In this document: positions 15,385-23,612 of the stretch, piece by piece
How the letters are laid out: each line of letters starts with the position of its first letter
How positions within the stretch are numbered: the first letter of the stretch is position 1
Source: Wukongibacter sp050859025
Lineage (GTDB): Bacteria; Bacillota; Clostridia; Peptostreptococcales; Caminicellaceae
Direction: 5' to 3'
Assembly (NCBI RefSeq): GCF_050859025.1
Contig: NZ_CP138200.1
Location: forward strand, 2,852,001 to 2,916,000
Length of the DNA: 64,000 nt
Position numbers and translations under genes: made by a program
The notes under the pieces: model-generated
Database searches by the model: none
The model's input: the letters and a program-made list of their open reading frames with translations, nothing else
What the model was told of the DNA's origin: nothing

Positions 15385-16329
15385 ATGAACATGATATATG
15401 ATGAATTTAAAAAATTAGAAAATCAACTTACGGATAAGGTGCTATATTTTGCCTTAAATCCAAATTATAAAGAGGAAGTAGAAAAGGCAAAGAACTTTTT
15501 TACAGAGTTACTAAACAAAAACAATTATTCCTATGATGAAAAGAATTTTGTTTCATGGCTATTATGGAACTATAAGCTAGAAAATGGAAGAACATTTTTT
15601 CAAGAATATATACATACAGAAGGAAGCAAACTATCTGATAAGGAGTATGTTATTATTGAGGCTGTTTCAAATGCATATCTATCTATATATGAAAGTGACA
15701 TATTGAATGGAAAGAGGAAACTTATAGATATCTTTTTAAAAGAGGAATTTCTACTAGAGGAAAATAAGGAAACTATAGATATGAATAAGCTTATAATAGG
15801 AAGAGTTATAAGTCTTAATGGGAAAAACTATTTATTAGATGACTACTTAAAGTTAGATAAACGATTCCAAGGGGGGATAGAAAAGATCTTCCATGAAAAA
15901 TATGAAATGGATAGAAATAGAGATAAATTTTACATAGTAAAGAAATTCCTTAGAGATAATCCAATATTATTATACAGTTTTGCCAATATTGTAGAGGATT
16001 TAACGAAGAAGCAAATAGAAGATAATAATGATTATACAGTATTTCAAAGTACTTATGTAGTTATAAACTATAAGAGATTATACGATATTTTATTAAGTAG
16101 TGAACAAATTGACTTAGATGAAAAAGAGGATAGTATTCTCTATTTTACTATGTATGATGAGGGTAGGAGCAGAATATTGAGTGAAATCGTATTATATAAA
16201 GAAAAATTAGAAATAGAATGCATATCTGAGATTGATAAGGTGAAAGCTAAAAAAACATTAGAAAAATTGTCACGTAATTTGATAAAGCATGTTAAAGATG
16301 AAATTTTGACAATAGAAGATATACTATAG
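15385..16329 (+). CDS. Uncharacterised protein with a SEC-C-protein-like body
   Basis: A 314-residue soluble protein, ATG 15385 after GGGAGTG. I do not recognise it surely. The run FVSWLLWNYKLENGRTFFQEY followed by LSDKEYVIIEAVSNAYLSIYE resembles the body of YecA/SEC-C-type Firmicute proteins (pattern W-L-L-F-D-Y-x2-x-D-G-x-T ... E ... S-x-Y-E), as does MNKLIIGRVISLNGKNYLLDD. The zinc-binding CxCxnCHC tail that would name the family is absent; the protein ends in a Lys/Glu-rich helix (KKTLEKLSRNLIKHVKDEIL). It lies in a run of unrecognised genes around a DNA methylase. Function unknown. Confidence 0.65.
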   Translation: MNMIYDEFKKLENQLTDKVLYFALNPNYKEEVEKAKNFFTELLNKNNYSYDEKNFVSWLLWNYKLENGRTFFQEYIHTEGSKLSDKEYVIIEAVSNAYLSIYESDILNGKRKLIDIFLKEEFLLEENKETIDMNKLIIGRVISLNGKNYLLDDYLKLDKRFQGGIEKIFHEKYEMDRNRDKFYIVKKFLRDNPILLYSFANIVEDLTKKQIEDNNDYTVFQSTYVVINYKRLYDILLSSEQIDLDEKEDSILYFTMYDEGRSRILSEIVLYKEKLEIECISEIDKVKAKKTLEKLSRNLIKHVKDEILTIEDIL

Positions 16330-16361
16330 AGATTCAAGTAGATCCATTAATATCCTTTAAT

Positions 16362-16480
16362 GGAGGTGTCTCATAATGGCGAATTTCTGTGTTATTTGAA
16401 ATGTTTACCAACTGTTAGTACTAGTCAAATCGTCTGAATTTTAAAACCTTGAACTTCATCATTCTGAAACATCCCCTTAG
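16362..16480 (-). repeat. Palindromic repeat family C, long copy 1
   Basis: Read on the reverse strand it begins GGGGATGTTTCAGAATG and ends CGCCATTATGAGACACCTCC, and matches the copy at 35907-36033 over about 120 bp, including AAGGTTTTRAAATTYWRRCG and ATTTCAAATAACA blocks. The ends are inverted copies of each other. A fragment of family A (ATAGAGATTCAAGTAGA) lies just upstream at 16326-16342. Confidence 0.8.
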
Positions 16481-16633
16481 TGTTATATATATGAACGATA
16501 TATAATGAAAATAAGTTTAGGTTAACTATGATAAAGATAGTGCAGACTATTATTATACATTTTTGTAATTTGCAGCAATAAGCTTAAATCAAGAAATTGC
16601 AACGAAAATGGCCATTTGAGTACTCTTGTTCAT
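16481..16633. other. Non-coding AT-rich stretch
   Basis: No gene or RNA recognised here. It separates the family C repeat from the promoter of the next gene. Confidence 0.5.
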
Positions 16634-16662
16634 TTGACAGTTTTCTATTATGGTAGTAAAAT
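16634..16662 (+). promoter_or_regulatory. Sigma-A promoter of the 145-residue protein gene
   Basis: A consensus TTGACA (16634-16639), 17 bp, then TAAAAT (16657-16662); the gene starts 40 bp further on. Confidence 0.7.
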
Positions 16663-16702
16663 AAATTGTATTACTACTATTTGAAAGGGGTACATTTTCT
16701 TT

Positions 16703-17140
16703 ATGGAAACTGCTACGGCTGATTTATCTGAGCCCTACGAGGGGGAAAATGACAATAAAACTATGGAACCATCATCGAACAATATTAAAATGGAAAGTAT
16801 CATAGAAGATATTAGGGTATTGCTTAATAAGTATAACGATCCTAAGGAGCATGTTAATAATTATTTAAGCAAAGTGGAGAAAAAGATTGAGGATAATGGT
16901 ATTGACTCTAAGTACCTTATTGATAGGAAGCAAATAAAAAAATATATTGAGAAGCATCCATACTTTAAGAACCCTTGCAACTACCATATAAGATTATTGA
17001 CTATAATGAAATATCTAAAGAAAAAGGGAATAGATATAAGTATCAATGATATTGATTTAGTAGTGGATGAAATAATCCAAGAGATAGATGGAGTAAAAAA
17101 GATTGGTGAAGGAAAGTATACGAAATCTTTAAAAGGTTAG
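16703..17140 (+). CDS. Uncharacterised 145-residue protein
   Basis: Not recognised. It has a good promoter at 16634, GAAAGGGG before ATG 16703, and a strong terminator after the stop, so it is a genuine single-gene unit. The first 30 residues are acidic and Asn/Ser-rich, probably disordered (SEPYEGENDNKTMEPSSNN). The rest is helical and charged: IEDIRVLLNKYNDPKEHVNNYLSKVEKKIE, then KKYIEKHPYFKNPCNYHIRLLTIMKYLKKKG, which has the look of a small DNA- or protein-binding helical domain. No membrane segment. It lies immediately upstream of the methylase gene but is separated from it by a terminator, so it is not part of the same transcript. Confidence 0.65.
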   Translation: METATADLSEPYEGENDNKTMEPSSNNIKMESIIEDIRVLLNKYNDPKEHVNNYLSKVEKKIEDNGIDSKYLIDRKQIKKYIEKHPYFKNPCNYHIRLLTIMKYLKKKGIDISINDIDLVVDEIIQEIDGVKKIGEGKYTKSLKG

Positions 17141-17143
17141 GAC

Positions 17144-17176
17144 AATCCTAGCACGTTACGTGCTAGGATTTTTTTG
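17144..17176 (+). terminator. Intrinsic terminator
   Basis: AATCCTAGCACG - TTA - CGTGCTAGGATT followed by TTTTT; a perfect 12-bp stem. Confidence 0.95.
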
Positions 17177-17189
17177 AGTCTATTTTTTG

Positions 17190-17240
17190 AAAAGAAATCT
17201 GACAAAAACGAAGGGGTTCGATGTACCTGAGTCTTTTTTT
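17190..17240 (+). repeat. Repeat family B, copy 1
   Basis: AAAAGAAATCTGACAAAAAC and GAAGGGGTTCGATGTACCTG, then a long T-run. It matches copies at 33017 and, inverted, 62331, with a weaker one at 63222. It lies directly after a terminator and itself ends in TTTTTTTTT. Confidence 0.8.
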
Positions 17241-17371
17241 TTAAAACTTGTAACTTATCCCACTATAAAATATAATTTAAGGAGTAGATAAGATTTTGGT
17301 CTAACTCTTCGTGATAGTATTGCATTCCATTTATTAGTACAAGGGGTAGACTATATAGAAAGGAATCCTTT

Positions 17372-19585
17372 ATGGAAAAAAGTCTAGTAAAAGCTTTAGA
17401 TAATATTTTGGCAAATATAGATACGGGAAAAGATAATAGGGAAGAAGTATTTATTAATCTAATCAGAGAAAATGTTCTAAGAAAAAACGGAATCAAACTC
17501 AATGATTATCTTGATTTTTTGCATAGGCATTTTGGCAGTTTGGACTTTATTGCCAAGGACTATTCATATCTTGATGCAATTTCTAAGGACCTTACGGAAG
17601 AAATGGATTTAATGATGCTATGTGGTATCCTAGAAGAATATATGAATAATCAAAAAAGAGAATTGACAGGAAGCTACTATACACCTGTATTTATAATTGA
17701 GCTTATTGTCTCTAATTCAATAATACTTTATCTAAAGGAAAATATTAGAATAGATGAGGATGGTATTGAGAAGCTGGTCAAGGATAAGGTTATCTCAAAT
17801 ATAGATGAATCTCAATTAATAGAGATACTGAATATACTAAAGGAAATAAAGATAATAGATATTGCCTGTGGTTCAGGGTTATTTTTGCATCATACTCTTG
17901 AGATAATTTATAATATAAAGGCTGCTATATATAGAGGGTTGAAGCTTGATATTGACCAGTATGAGGAAAAGAAATGGATACTTGAAAATAATATATATGG
18001 AATAGACATTCAACTAAGTCCACTTGAAATGATTGCGTTAAAATACATAGATATGTTTGCAGAGTATGAAGATTTTAGTATAGATTCTTTGAGCCTAAAT
18101 TTCTATTTAAAAAATAGTATACTTGGAGAAGAAATCTTCATGGAGCCAGAAATTAGCAAGGTAATAGATAGGGGTGGATTTGATATAGTAATTGGGAATC
18201 CTCCTTATGTAGGTGAAAAGGGGAACAAGGAGTTATTTGAAGATATAAAGAAATATGAGTTTGGAAAAAAATATTATGAAGCTAAGATGGACTATTTCTA
18301 TTATTTTATTTACAGAGGTATAGATATACTTAAAGATGGTGGTGTACTTTCGTATATAACAACAAATTATTTTATTACTGCCGATGGGGCTAAGAAGCTT
18401 CGAAGATTTTTTAAATATGAGGTTAGCTTTAGTGAAATTATCAATTTTAATGAATATGAGGTCTTTAAAGCTGCAAAGGGTCAGCACAATATTATTTTTA
18501 CCATAACTAAGGGTGCTGACGAAAATAAGCCGATAAATGTAAAGTATGTAAAAAATCATAAGCTACAAAGGAATGAAATTAACGAGCTTATAAATAATAA
18601 AGAAGTCAATAATGATGACGTATCTAACTATATGTTAGATAATCAGCAGAATTTATATGAATCTAATGGAAATATAATGATTTTTCCAAATGGGAAATAT
18701 TCTGAGATCATAAAGAAGATAAAATCTCATTGTGATTTAAAATTAGGTAATCTCTGTAATGTTAATCAAGGGATTGTTAGTGGAGCCGATAAGGTGACCG
18801 CTAGAATGATAGATGTAAAGCTCAAAAGTGAAATGATTAAAAAATATAACATTAATGTAAATGAAGGAATTTTTGTGCTAAACAAAGAAGAAATATCTAA
18901 TAATCAAATAAGCAATTGCAAGCTTCTAAAGCCTTTTTATAAAAATAGTGATATCAAAAAGTATTTTACAAATAAATCTACTGATAAGTTTATCTTATAT
19001 TTTACTGATAAGAACATCTCTAATGATGAATTTTGCTTTGTCATACAAGAGCATCTTAGAAAGTACAAAGATATAATGGAGCTTAGGAGAGAGACAAAAA
19101 AAGGTATTAGAAAGTGGTTTGCCCTTCAATGGAGTAGAGATCAGAGTATATTTGAAGGACCTAAAATAGTTGTCCCACATAGGGCAATCAAAAATAATTT
19201 TGGATATAATGTAGACCCTTGGTATGCAAGTGCAGATGTATATTTTATTACCACAAATAGTGAAAAGGTAGATATTAAGCTGTTATTGGGTATACTAAAC
19301 TCAAAGGTAACATATTTCTGGTTATATAATATGGGAAAAAGAAAAGGAAATTACCTTGAATTATATTCTAGTCCTTTATTGGAAATACCTATAAATCTAA
19401 AACTTGATTGTAGCATTAGAGAGAAGATAATAAATATGACAGATGAAATTTTAGATTACTGTGAGAAGAACTATAATTGGGAATGGATAGAAGAGTATCA
19501 AAGTAAAATTGATAGAGAAATTTATAAAGCATTTCATTTTACTAAGGAAGAAATTGAAATTATTGAGGAGCTGTATTTTGGATAA
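17372..19585 (+). CDS. Stand-alone type IIG-like DNA adenine-N6 methyltransferase
   Basis: A 737-residue protein, ATG 17372 after AAAGGA. After a ~95-residue helical start comes TGSYYTP (motif X region, residues 99-105), SAM motif I IDIACGSGLF (162-171), and the catalytic motif IV IGNPPYVGE (274-282); NPPY shows adenine-N6 methylation. The C-terminal third (from about residue 450) looks like a TaqI/Eco57I-type target-recognition domain, with CNVNQGIVSGADK and KIVVPHRAIKNNFGYN ending in NMGKRKGNYLELYSSPLLEIPI. No PD-(D/E)xK nuclease motif is visible at the N-terminus, which is shorter than in true restriction-modification fusions, and no restriction gene is adjacent. It is therefore probably an orphan, regulatory or protective methylase. 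Comparison with the C. difficile sporulation methylase CamA is tempting, but orthology cannot be judged here. Confidence 0.87.
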   Translation: MEKSLVKALDNILANIDTGKDNREEVFINLIRENVLRKNGIKLNDYLDFLHRHFGSLDFIAKDYSYLDAISKDLTEEMDLMMLCGILEEYMNNQKRELTGSYYTPVFIIELIVSNSIILYLKENIRIDEDGIEKLVKDKVISNIDESQLIEILNILKEIKIIDIACGSGLFLHHTLEIIYNIKAAIYRGLKLDIDQYEEKKWILENNIYGIDIQLSPLEMIALKYIDMFAEYEDFSIDSLSLNFYLKNSILGEEIFMEPEISKVIDRGGFDIVIGNPPYVGEKGNKELFEDIKKYEFGKKYYEAKMDYFYYFIYRGIDILKDGGVLSYITTNYFITADGAKKLRRFFKYEVSFSEIINFNEYEVFKAAKGQHNIIFTITKGADENKPINVKYVKNHKLQRNEINELINNKEVNNDDVSNYMLDNQQNLYESNGNIMIFPNGKYSEIIKKIKSHCDLKLGNLCNVNQGIVSGADKVTARMIDVKLKSEMIKKYNINVNEGIFVLNKEEISNNQISNCKLLKPFYKNSDIKKYFTNKSTDKFILYFTDKNISNDEFCFVIQEHLRKYKDIMELRRETKKGIRKWFALQWSRDQSIFEGPKIVVPHRAIKNNFGYNVDPWYASADVYFITTNSEKVDIKLLLGILNSKVTYFWLYNMGKRKGNYLELYSSPLLEIPINLKLDCSIREKIINMTDEILDYCEKNYNWEWIEEYQSKIDREIYKAFHFTKEEIEIIEELYFG

Positions 19586-19672
19586 TACCTATTTAATGCA
19601 CTTAATTCACCTAGCTAGTAAAATATAAATAGCAAAATTCAAGTGCTTAAAGAAATAGTACAACGGGTTAAT

Positions 19673-19772
19673 TTATAGAGATTATAGTGAAAACTTTAAC
19701 TTACGTACATCAAAACTCCTAGAAACGACGAGTACTTGTGTATGCATAAATTGAGTTTTACTAGGAACTATA
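19673..19772. repeat. Palindromic repeat family A, copy 2
   Basis: From TATAGAGATTATAGTGAAAA to CTAGGAACTATA; both arms contain the TTTAA(C/T)TTA(C/T)GTACATCAAAAC-like block in inverted form. The right end lies 27 bp before the next start codon. Confidence 0.8.
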
Positions 19773-19799
19773 CATATTCAGATCCAATGGGGTGAACAT

Positions 19800-20429
19800 A
19801 TGAGATTTTATGTTGTGGCTAAGTGTGTGAGAGGACAAAATGAGGACCTGACTTTAAACCTTGAAGACATGACCTTCAATATGCTTAAAATTGATGAAAA
19901 AGTAGAGGAAGATAAAACCTATGTTTTAGCAAATGGTCAAATAATTGAAATTCGGAATATGGATTTTACTATGAAACATCTTTATCTAGAGGCCTTTGGT
20001 AAAGCCAGAAGGATAAAAAGAGGAGAGTTTAGGTTTTCAAAGATAAGTAAAAAGAGTAATGTCTATGTTAATGAGAATTACTTTATGTTTAATGGGGAAA
20101 AACTCATTGGAAGAATGGTCAATTTTGGAGAAATTGAAGAGATAGACAATAAAGGTATTGAAAGTTTTAATAAGCTTTTAAGAAAGCTATTATTAAATGA
20201 TATAGTAGTACTTGTAAAGGGAAAGAAAATATATAGGATATTTACCTATGCAAAACTAAATAATCTTTTGAATGATAGTAATCAGATTGATATATTTCAG
20301 TTTATGAATCGTAACTATACTAATGAATTACTTGTTGAATTAAAGAAAAAGATTGACGTAGCTTATGATAATCTAGATGAGGTAAGACAACGAATGAATG
20401 AGGAGTTGAACAAAAACAATGAAAAGTAA
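19800..20429 (+). CDS. Uncharacterised 209-residue protein
   Basis: Not recognised. ATG 19800 follows GGGGTG and a family A palindrome. The first half alternates short strands (MRFYVVAKCVRG, YVLANGQIIEIRNM), the second half is Leu/Lys-rich helix (ESFNKLLRKLLLNDIVVLVKGKKIYRI) and ends in a probable coiled coil (NLDEVRQRMNEELNKNNEK). No membrane segment or signal. The stop overlaps the next start by 11 bp, so the two genes are translationally coupled and probably act together. Confidence 0.68.
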   Translation: MRFYVVAKCVRGQNEDLTLNLEDMTFNMLKIDEKVEEDKTYVLANGQIIEIRNMDFTMKHLYLEAFGKARRIKRGEFRFSKISKKSNVYVNENYFMFNGEKLIGRMVNFGEIEEIDNKGIESFNKLLRKLLLNDIVVLVKGKKIYRIFTYAKLNNLLNDSNQIDIFQFMNRNYTNELLVELKKKIDVAYDNLDEVRQRMNEELNKNNEK

Positions 20430-21876
20430 TAAAACTGTATTAGCTTTTTGTGGAGTATTACTTACAGCATTTCTTTTAACTAAAATGATGAGTGATGATA
20501 TAAAGGTTACAAGTTTACTGAAGCAAAGATATGATAGGAAGGAAATAGAGATTGTTGAAGGTGAAAATTTTATAAAGTATGTATCGGATATCAAGAATGC
20601 CTACGATGTTAGATGGATAGATGATAACATAGTGACTTTCAAGGGGTTAGTTGATAATAATAAAACTAAGGTTTTTGAATTTGATTTGAGCTCGAAAAAA
20701 TTGCTACAGAATCAAGAAAAGAGTGAGGAGTTTTTCCATAAGGAATTTAAGGAAAATACTGAATTGATCGTGAAAATAGATAGTGACAATTATCTTATTT
20801 ATAGCGAGGACCCAAAGAAAAGAGGATTGTTTCATGTAAGAAGAGATAAGGAAGCTAAACTATTAAGTGATAGTATAAAATTGAATGACCAGCTATTAGT
20901 TAAGGTATCAGATAATAAGAAAAAGTCTGTATTTTATGATACTAATGAAAAAGTCATGAAGGTGTATAATTTTTCTAGCAAAAAGGTAGCAAGCATTGAC
21001 AAGGAGATTGGCAGCGATGCCTTAAAGAACTTCAAGAATAATGTTAAATTTTCATATGAGGCAGGTTATTTAGCTGTAGCCAATATTAATAGGGAGAATT
21101 TTAAGGAGAGCTATTTTTCAGTATTTGGAGCTGATTCCGGTAAGGTCTATGCGGAAGAGCTTTTAGGTATAAATCCAGTTTGGGGTAAGGAAAACCTTAC
21201 AGTGGCATTTTGCCATATGGAAGATAATTCTGTTGCAAACACAAAGGATGTGACTGAAGAAGGTTTAGTTAGTGATAGAGTAGGCTTCTATAATCTAAGG
21301 ACAAGAAAAATCAAGTATACGCAGAAGATGGGAAAGGGATACAAGGTAATAAGGCCTACTATTTGGAAGGATAATAGTGAAGCCTTAATAGTTGTAGGTA
21401 AATATTTTGAGGAAGATAATAAATATTATTTTAATAAAATCTATTCCTATGGGCTTAAAAGTAATACACTTTCTGATTTGCAGGGCTATGTTAAGGATAT
21501 AAATAGTGTAGGGGAAGATTATAAAATTGATTTAATTAAAAACAATATACATGTATCTTCAAGTAACAATGATTCAAAAAATAATGTTAGGATTATCAAT
21601 CTTAATAAACGTAGTGTAAAGGAATATAATAATCTTCAAGAATTTACTTCTGAAAAGCAAGGTAGAGAAGATCCAATGATCTATAAGTATTTAGATGAAA
21701 ATAGACTCTTGTATGTTCTTAAAAATGGTGTTTATATAACAGATTTTGAGTCTAATTATCTTAAGTACAAGGCTAGTGAAGCAGTTACTGGTATTTATGA
21801 ATCTCCAAGCAAAGACAAGCTACTGATAATATCTAATGGTGGGGAAAAGATGGAATTGGCAATAGTTAATCTTTAA
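20419..21876 (+). CDS. Membrane-anchored, probable beta-propeller protein of unknown function
   Basis: A 485-residue protein starting inside the end of the previous gene. It has a single N-terminal anchor (TVLAFCGVLLTAFLLTK) and an extracytoplasmic body. The body shows repeated strand blocks of the TolB/WD40-like kind: VRWIDDNIVTFKGL ... TKVFEFDLSSKKL; NPVWGKENLTVAFCHM; RPTIWKDNSEALIVVGKYF; EDPMIYKYLDENRLLYVL; IYESPSKDKLLIISNGG. Each has a W/Y-x-D/K-x-N pattern and a following strand that ends in a short loop, consistent with five or more propeller blades. No enzyme motif. A sensor or scaffold on the outer face of the membrane, paired with the cytosolic 209-residue protein, is a reasonable guess but no more. 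Confidence 0.68.
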   Translation: MKSNKTVLAFCGVLLTAFLLTKMMSDDIKVTSLLKQRYDRKEIEIVEGENFIKYVSDIKNAYDVRWIDDNIVTFKGLVDNNKTKVFEFDLSSKKLLQNQEKSEEFFHKEFKENTELIVKIDSDNYLIYSEDPKKRGLFHVRRDKEAKLLSDSIKLNDQLLVKVSDNKKKSVFYDTNEKVMKVYNFSSKKVASIDKEIGSDALKNFKNNVKFSYEAGYLAVANINRENFKESYFSVFGADSGKVYAEELLGINPVWGKENLTVAFCHMEDNSVANTKDVTEEGLVSDRVGFYNLRTRKIKYTQKMGKGYKVIRPTIWKDNSEALIVVGKYFEEDNKYYFNKIYSYGLKSNTLSDLQGYVKDINSVGEDYKIDLIKNNIHVSSSNNDSKNNVRIINLNKRSVKEYNNLQEFTSEKQGREDPMIYKYLDENRLLYVLKNGVYITDFESNYLKYKASEAVTGIYESPSKDKLLIISNGGEKMELAIVNL

Positions 21877-21933
21877 ATAAAGATAAGCAACCTTATAGAG
21901 TTAATGTTGTTATCTATAAAAGAGGGGGAAATA

Positions 21934-22611
21934 ATGAACAATATAGAAGCACTAAAGAAAGTACCTATATTTTCACAATTAAAGGAAAATGACTTAGAAA
22001 AGATTTTATCCATTACTATTCAAAAAAAGTATAAGAAGGGTAATATAATTTTTATGGAGGGAGATAGGGGTGAAGCCTTTTACTTCATAAAATCGGGAAA
22101 AATAAAGATATCTAAGTCCTCAAAGGATGGTAAAGAGCTTATTCTTAATATATATGGAGAAAATCATGTCTTTGCGGAGGTTACAATCTTTAACGATATT
22201 GACTATCCTGCAACGGCTGAGGTTATAGAAGATGCAGTTGTTGGTGTGATTAGGAATTATGATTTAGAGAAGTTAATAAAATCTAATACGGAGCTAGGCT
22301 TTAATTTGATTAAGATACTTAGTAAAAGATTATTTAATGCTCAGATGAAGTTAAAGCAAATAGCTTTAAATGATACCTATTCTAGAACTGCTGATACACT
22401 TATAAGGCTATCTAAAAGTGTTGGAGTAGAAAGAAATGGTCAAATTGAATTTGATTTAGATATATCTAGGCAGGAATTAGCTAGCATGATTGGCACAGCT
22501 AGAGAAACAGTAAGTAGAATCCTAAGTAGCTTTAAGAAAGAAGGATCGATTGATATTTCTGGAAAGAAAATGGTGATAAAGGATATTGAAAAGCTGGAAA
22601 GCTGGCTGTAG
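21934..22611 (+). CDS. Crp/Fnr-family transcriptional regulator
   Basis: A 225-residue regulator, ATG 21934 after GAGGGGG. Residues ~10-120 form a cyclic-nucleotide-binding-like beta barrel (VPIFSQLKENDLEKI, GNIIFMEGDRGEAFYFIKSGKIKIS); the C-terminus is a Crp-type winged helix with recognition helix in RQELASMIGTARETVSRILSSFKKEG. The cluster of N-terminal Cys that binds iron-sulfur in FNR is missing, and the cAMP-contacting Arg/Ser pattern is not evident, so the ligand is unknown. It is separated by only 57 bp from the propeller gene and may be read from the same transcript; a strong terminator follows. Confidence 0.92.
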   Translation: MNNIEALKKVPIFSQLKENDLEKILSITIQKKYKKGNIIFMEGDRGEAFYFIKSGKIKISKSSKDGKELILNIYGENHVFAEVTIFNDIDYPATAEVIEDAVVGVIRNYDLEKLIKSNTELGFNLIKILSKRLFNAQMKLKQIALNDTYSRTADTLIRLSKSVGVERNGQIEFDLDISRQELASMIGTARETVSRILSSFKKEGSIDISGKKMVIKDIEKLESWL

Positions 22612-22635
22612 GAATATAGGGAAAGATAAAATTAG

Positions 22636-22664
22636 CTCAAGGGTATGTGCCCTTGGGTCTTTTT
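22636..22664 (+). terminator. Intrinsic terminator
   Basis: CTCAAGGG - TATGT - GCCCTTGGG followed by TCTTTTT. Confidence 0.9.
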
Positions 22665-22774
22665 ATGAGTTTTTTGAAGGAAAATTCAATATATGAGGAA
22701 TGAGTAGATGATAGATTAAAGAAATGTATCGGTACAATGATGGATTAAATTCTATAGAATTATGAATAAAGCCC

Positions 22775-22803
22775 ATTTACAATAGATACAATTTGTATTA
22801 TAA
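22775..22803 (+). promoter_or_regulatory. Sigma-A promoter of the ECF S-component gene with a short dyad
   Basis: TTTACA and TATAAT are 17 bp apart, with the -10 near 22798-22803. The spacer carries the dyad ATACA-ATT-TGTAT, and a related string ACAATACATAACAATACAATT follows the -10. A repressor site is possible; no known operator is matched. Confidence 0.65.
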
Positions 22804-22852
22804 TATAATAAGAGCAATACATAACAATACAATTTATAGGAAGGTGAATACA

Positions 22853-23386
22853 ATGCGTAATTTAAAAACTAGAGATTTAACTATCATTGGACTTTTATCT
22901 GCATTGGTAGCTGTATCTACCATGTCAATTAGGATACCAATACCCGCTACAAATGGATATATTCATTTAGGTGATAGTATGATTTTTTTAGCAGCAGTTT
23001 TATTTGGTAGAAAGCATGGTTTAATTGCTGGTGGTTTAGGTTCAGCCCTAGCTGATATTTTAAGTGGTTATGCACATTGGGCTTTGCCTACACTTATAAT
23101 AAAAGGACTTATGGGATATTTAATAGGGACAATAGCTGATCAGGAAAATGATAATTTATTGAATGGAAAAAACATTATGTCTTTGACAGTTGGAGCACTT
23201 TGGATGGTTACAGGATATTACTTTGCTTCTGTATTTATGCAAGGAAATTTCATAGTTCCATTACAATCAATTCCTTGGAATTTGGTTCAGGGATTTGGAG
23301 GTGCAGCAATATTTATTCCAATTGGTGCAGCTCTTAGGAGAACAAATGTTATAAAAAAAAGTATTATAAATAGTCAAAAAGCCTAG
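22853..23386 (+). CDS. ECF transporter S component (COG4720-like)
   Basis: The substrate-binding membrane subunit of an energy-coupling-factor vitamin transporter. The ATG at 22853 is preceded by GGAAGGTG; 177 residues with about six hydrophobic segments. The family signature YIHLGDSMIFLAAVLFG, then IAGGLGSALADILSGYAHWA, then LIIKGLMGYLIG is clear. The final positively charged tail (RRTNVIKKSIINSQKA) is cytosolic. Relatives have been linked to riboflavin or hydroxymethylpyrimidine-type substrates, but none can be assigned here because no riboswitch or biosynthetic gene is next to it. The energising EcfA/T subunits are not in the window. Confidence 0.88.
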   Translation: MRNLKTRDLTIIGLLSALVAVSTMSIRIPIPATNGYIHLGDSMIFLAAVLFGRKHGLIAGGLGSALADILSGYAHWALPTLIIKGLMGYLIGTIADQENDNLLNGKNIMSLTVGALWMVTGYYFASVFMQGNFIVPLQSIPWNLVQGFGGAAIFIPIGAALRRTNVIKKSIINSQKA

Positions 23387-23410
23387 AGATAGGCTTTTTA
23401 ATATTTTTTG
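23376..23410 (+). terminator. Intrinsic terminator overlapping the gene end
   Basis: AAAAAGCCTA - GAGA - TAGGCTTTTT, then AATATTTTTT; it overlaps the stop codon of the S-component gene. Confidence 0.92.
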
Positions 23411-23479
23411 GCATATTAAATAATTTTTGTGGTAGAATCTTAAGTAAGCTATATAATTTTAACTTGGTTCAATTGAGAC

Positions 23480-23584
23480 TATAGGGATTCGAGTAGAGAC
23501 TTTAATTTATAAATGTCCAAAACTCCCAGAAACACTGAGTATTTGTACATGTATAAATTAAGTTCTACTATTGGAACCCTATAT
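23480..23584. repeat. Palindromic repeat family A, copy 3
   Basis: TATAGGGATTCGAGTAGAGA to TACTATTGGAACCCTATA, with inner TTTAATTTATAAATGTCC and GTACATGTATAAATTAAG. Nearly identical to copy 4 at 33563. Its right end is 28 bp before the next start codon, directly before the ribosome-binding site. Confidence 0.92.
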
Positions 23585-23612
23585 TTATAGAAAAATAGAG
23601 GAGGACTAACTA

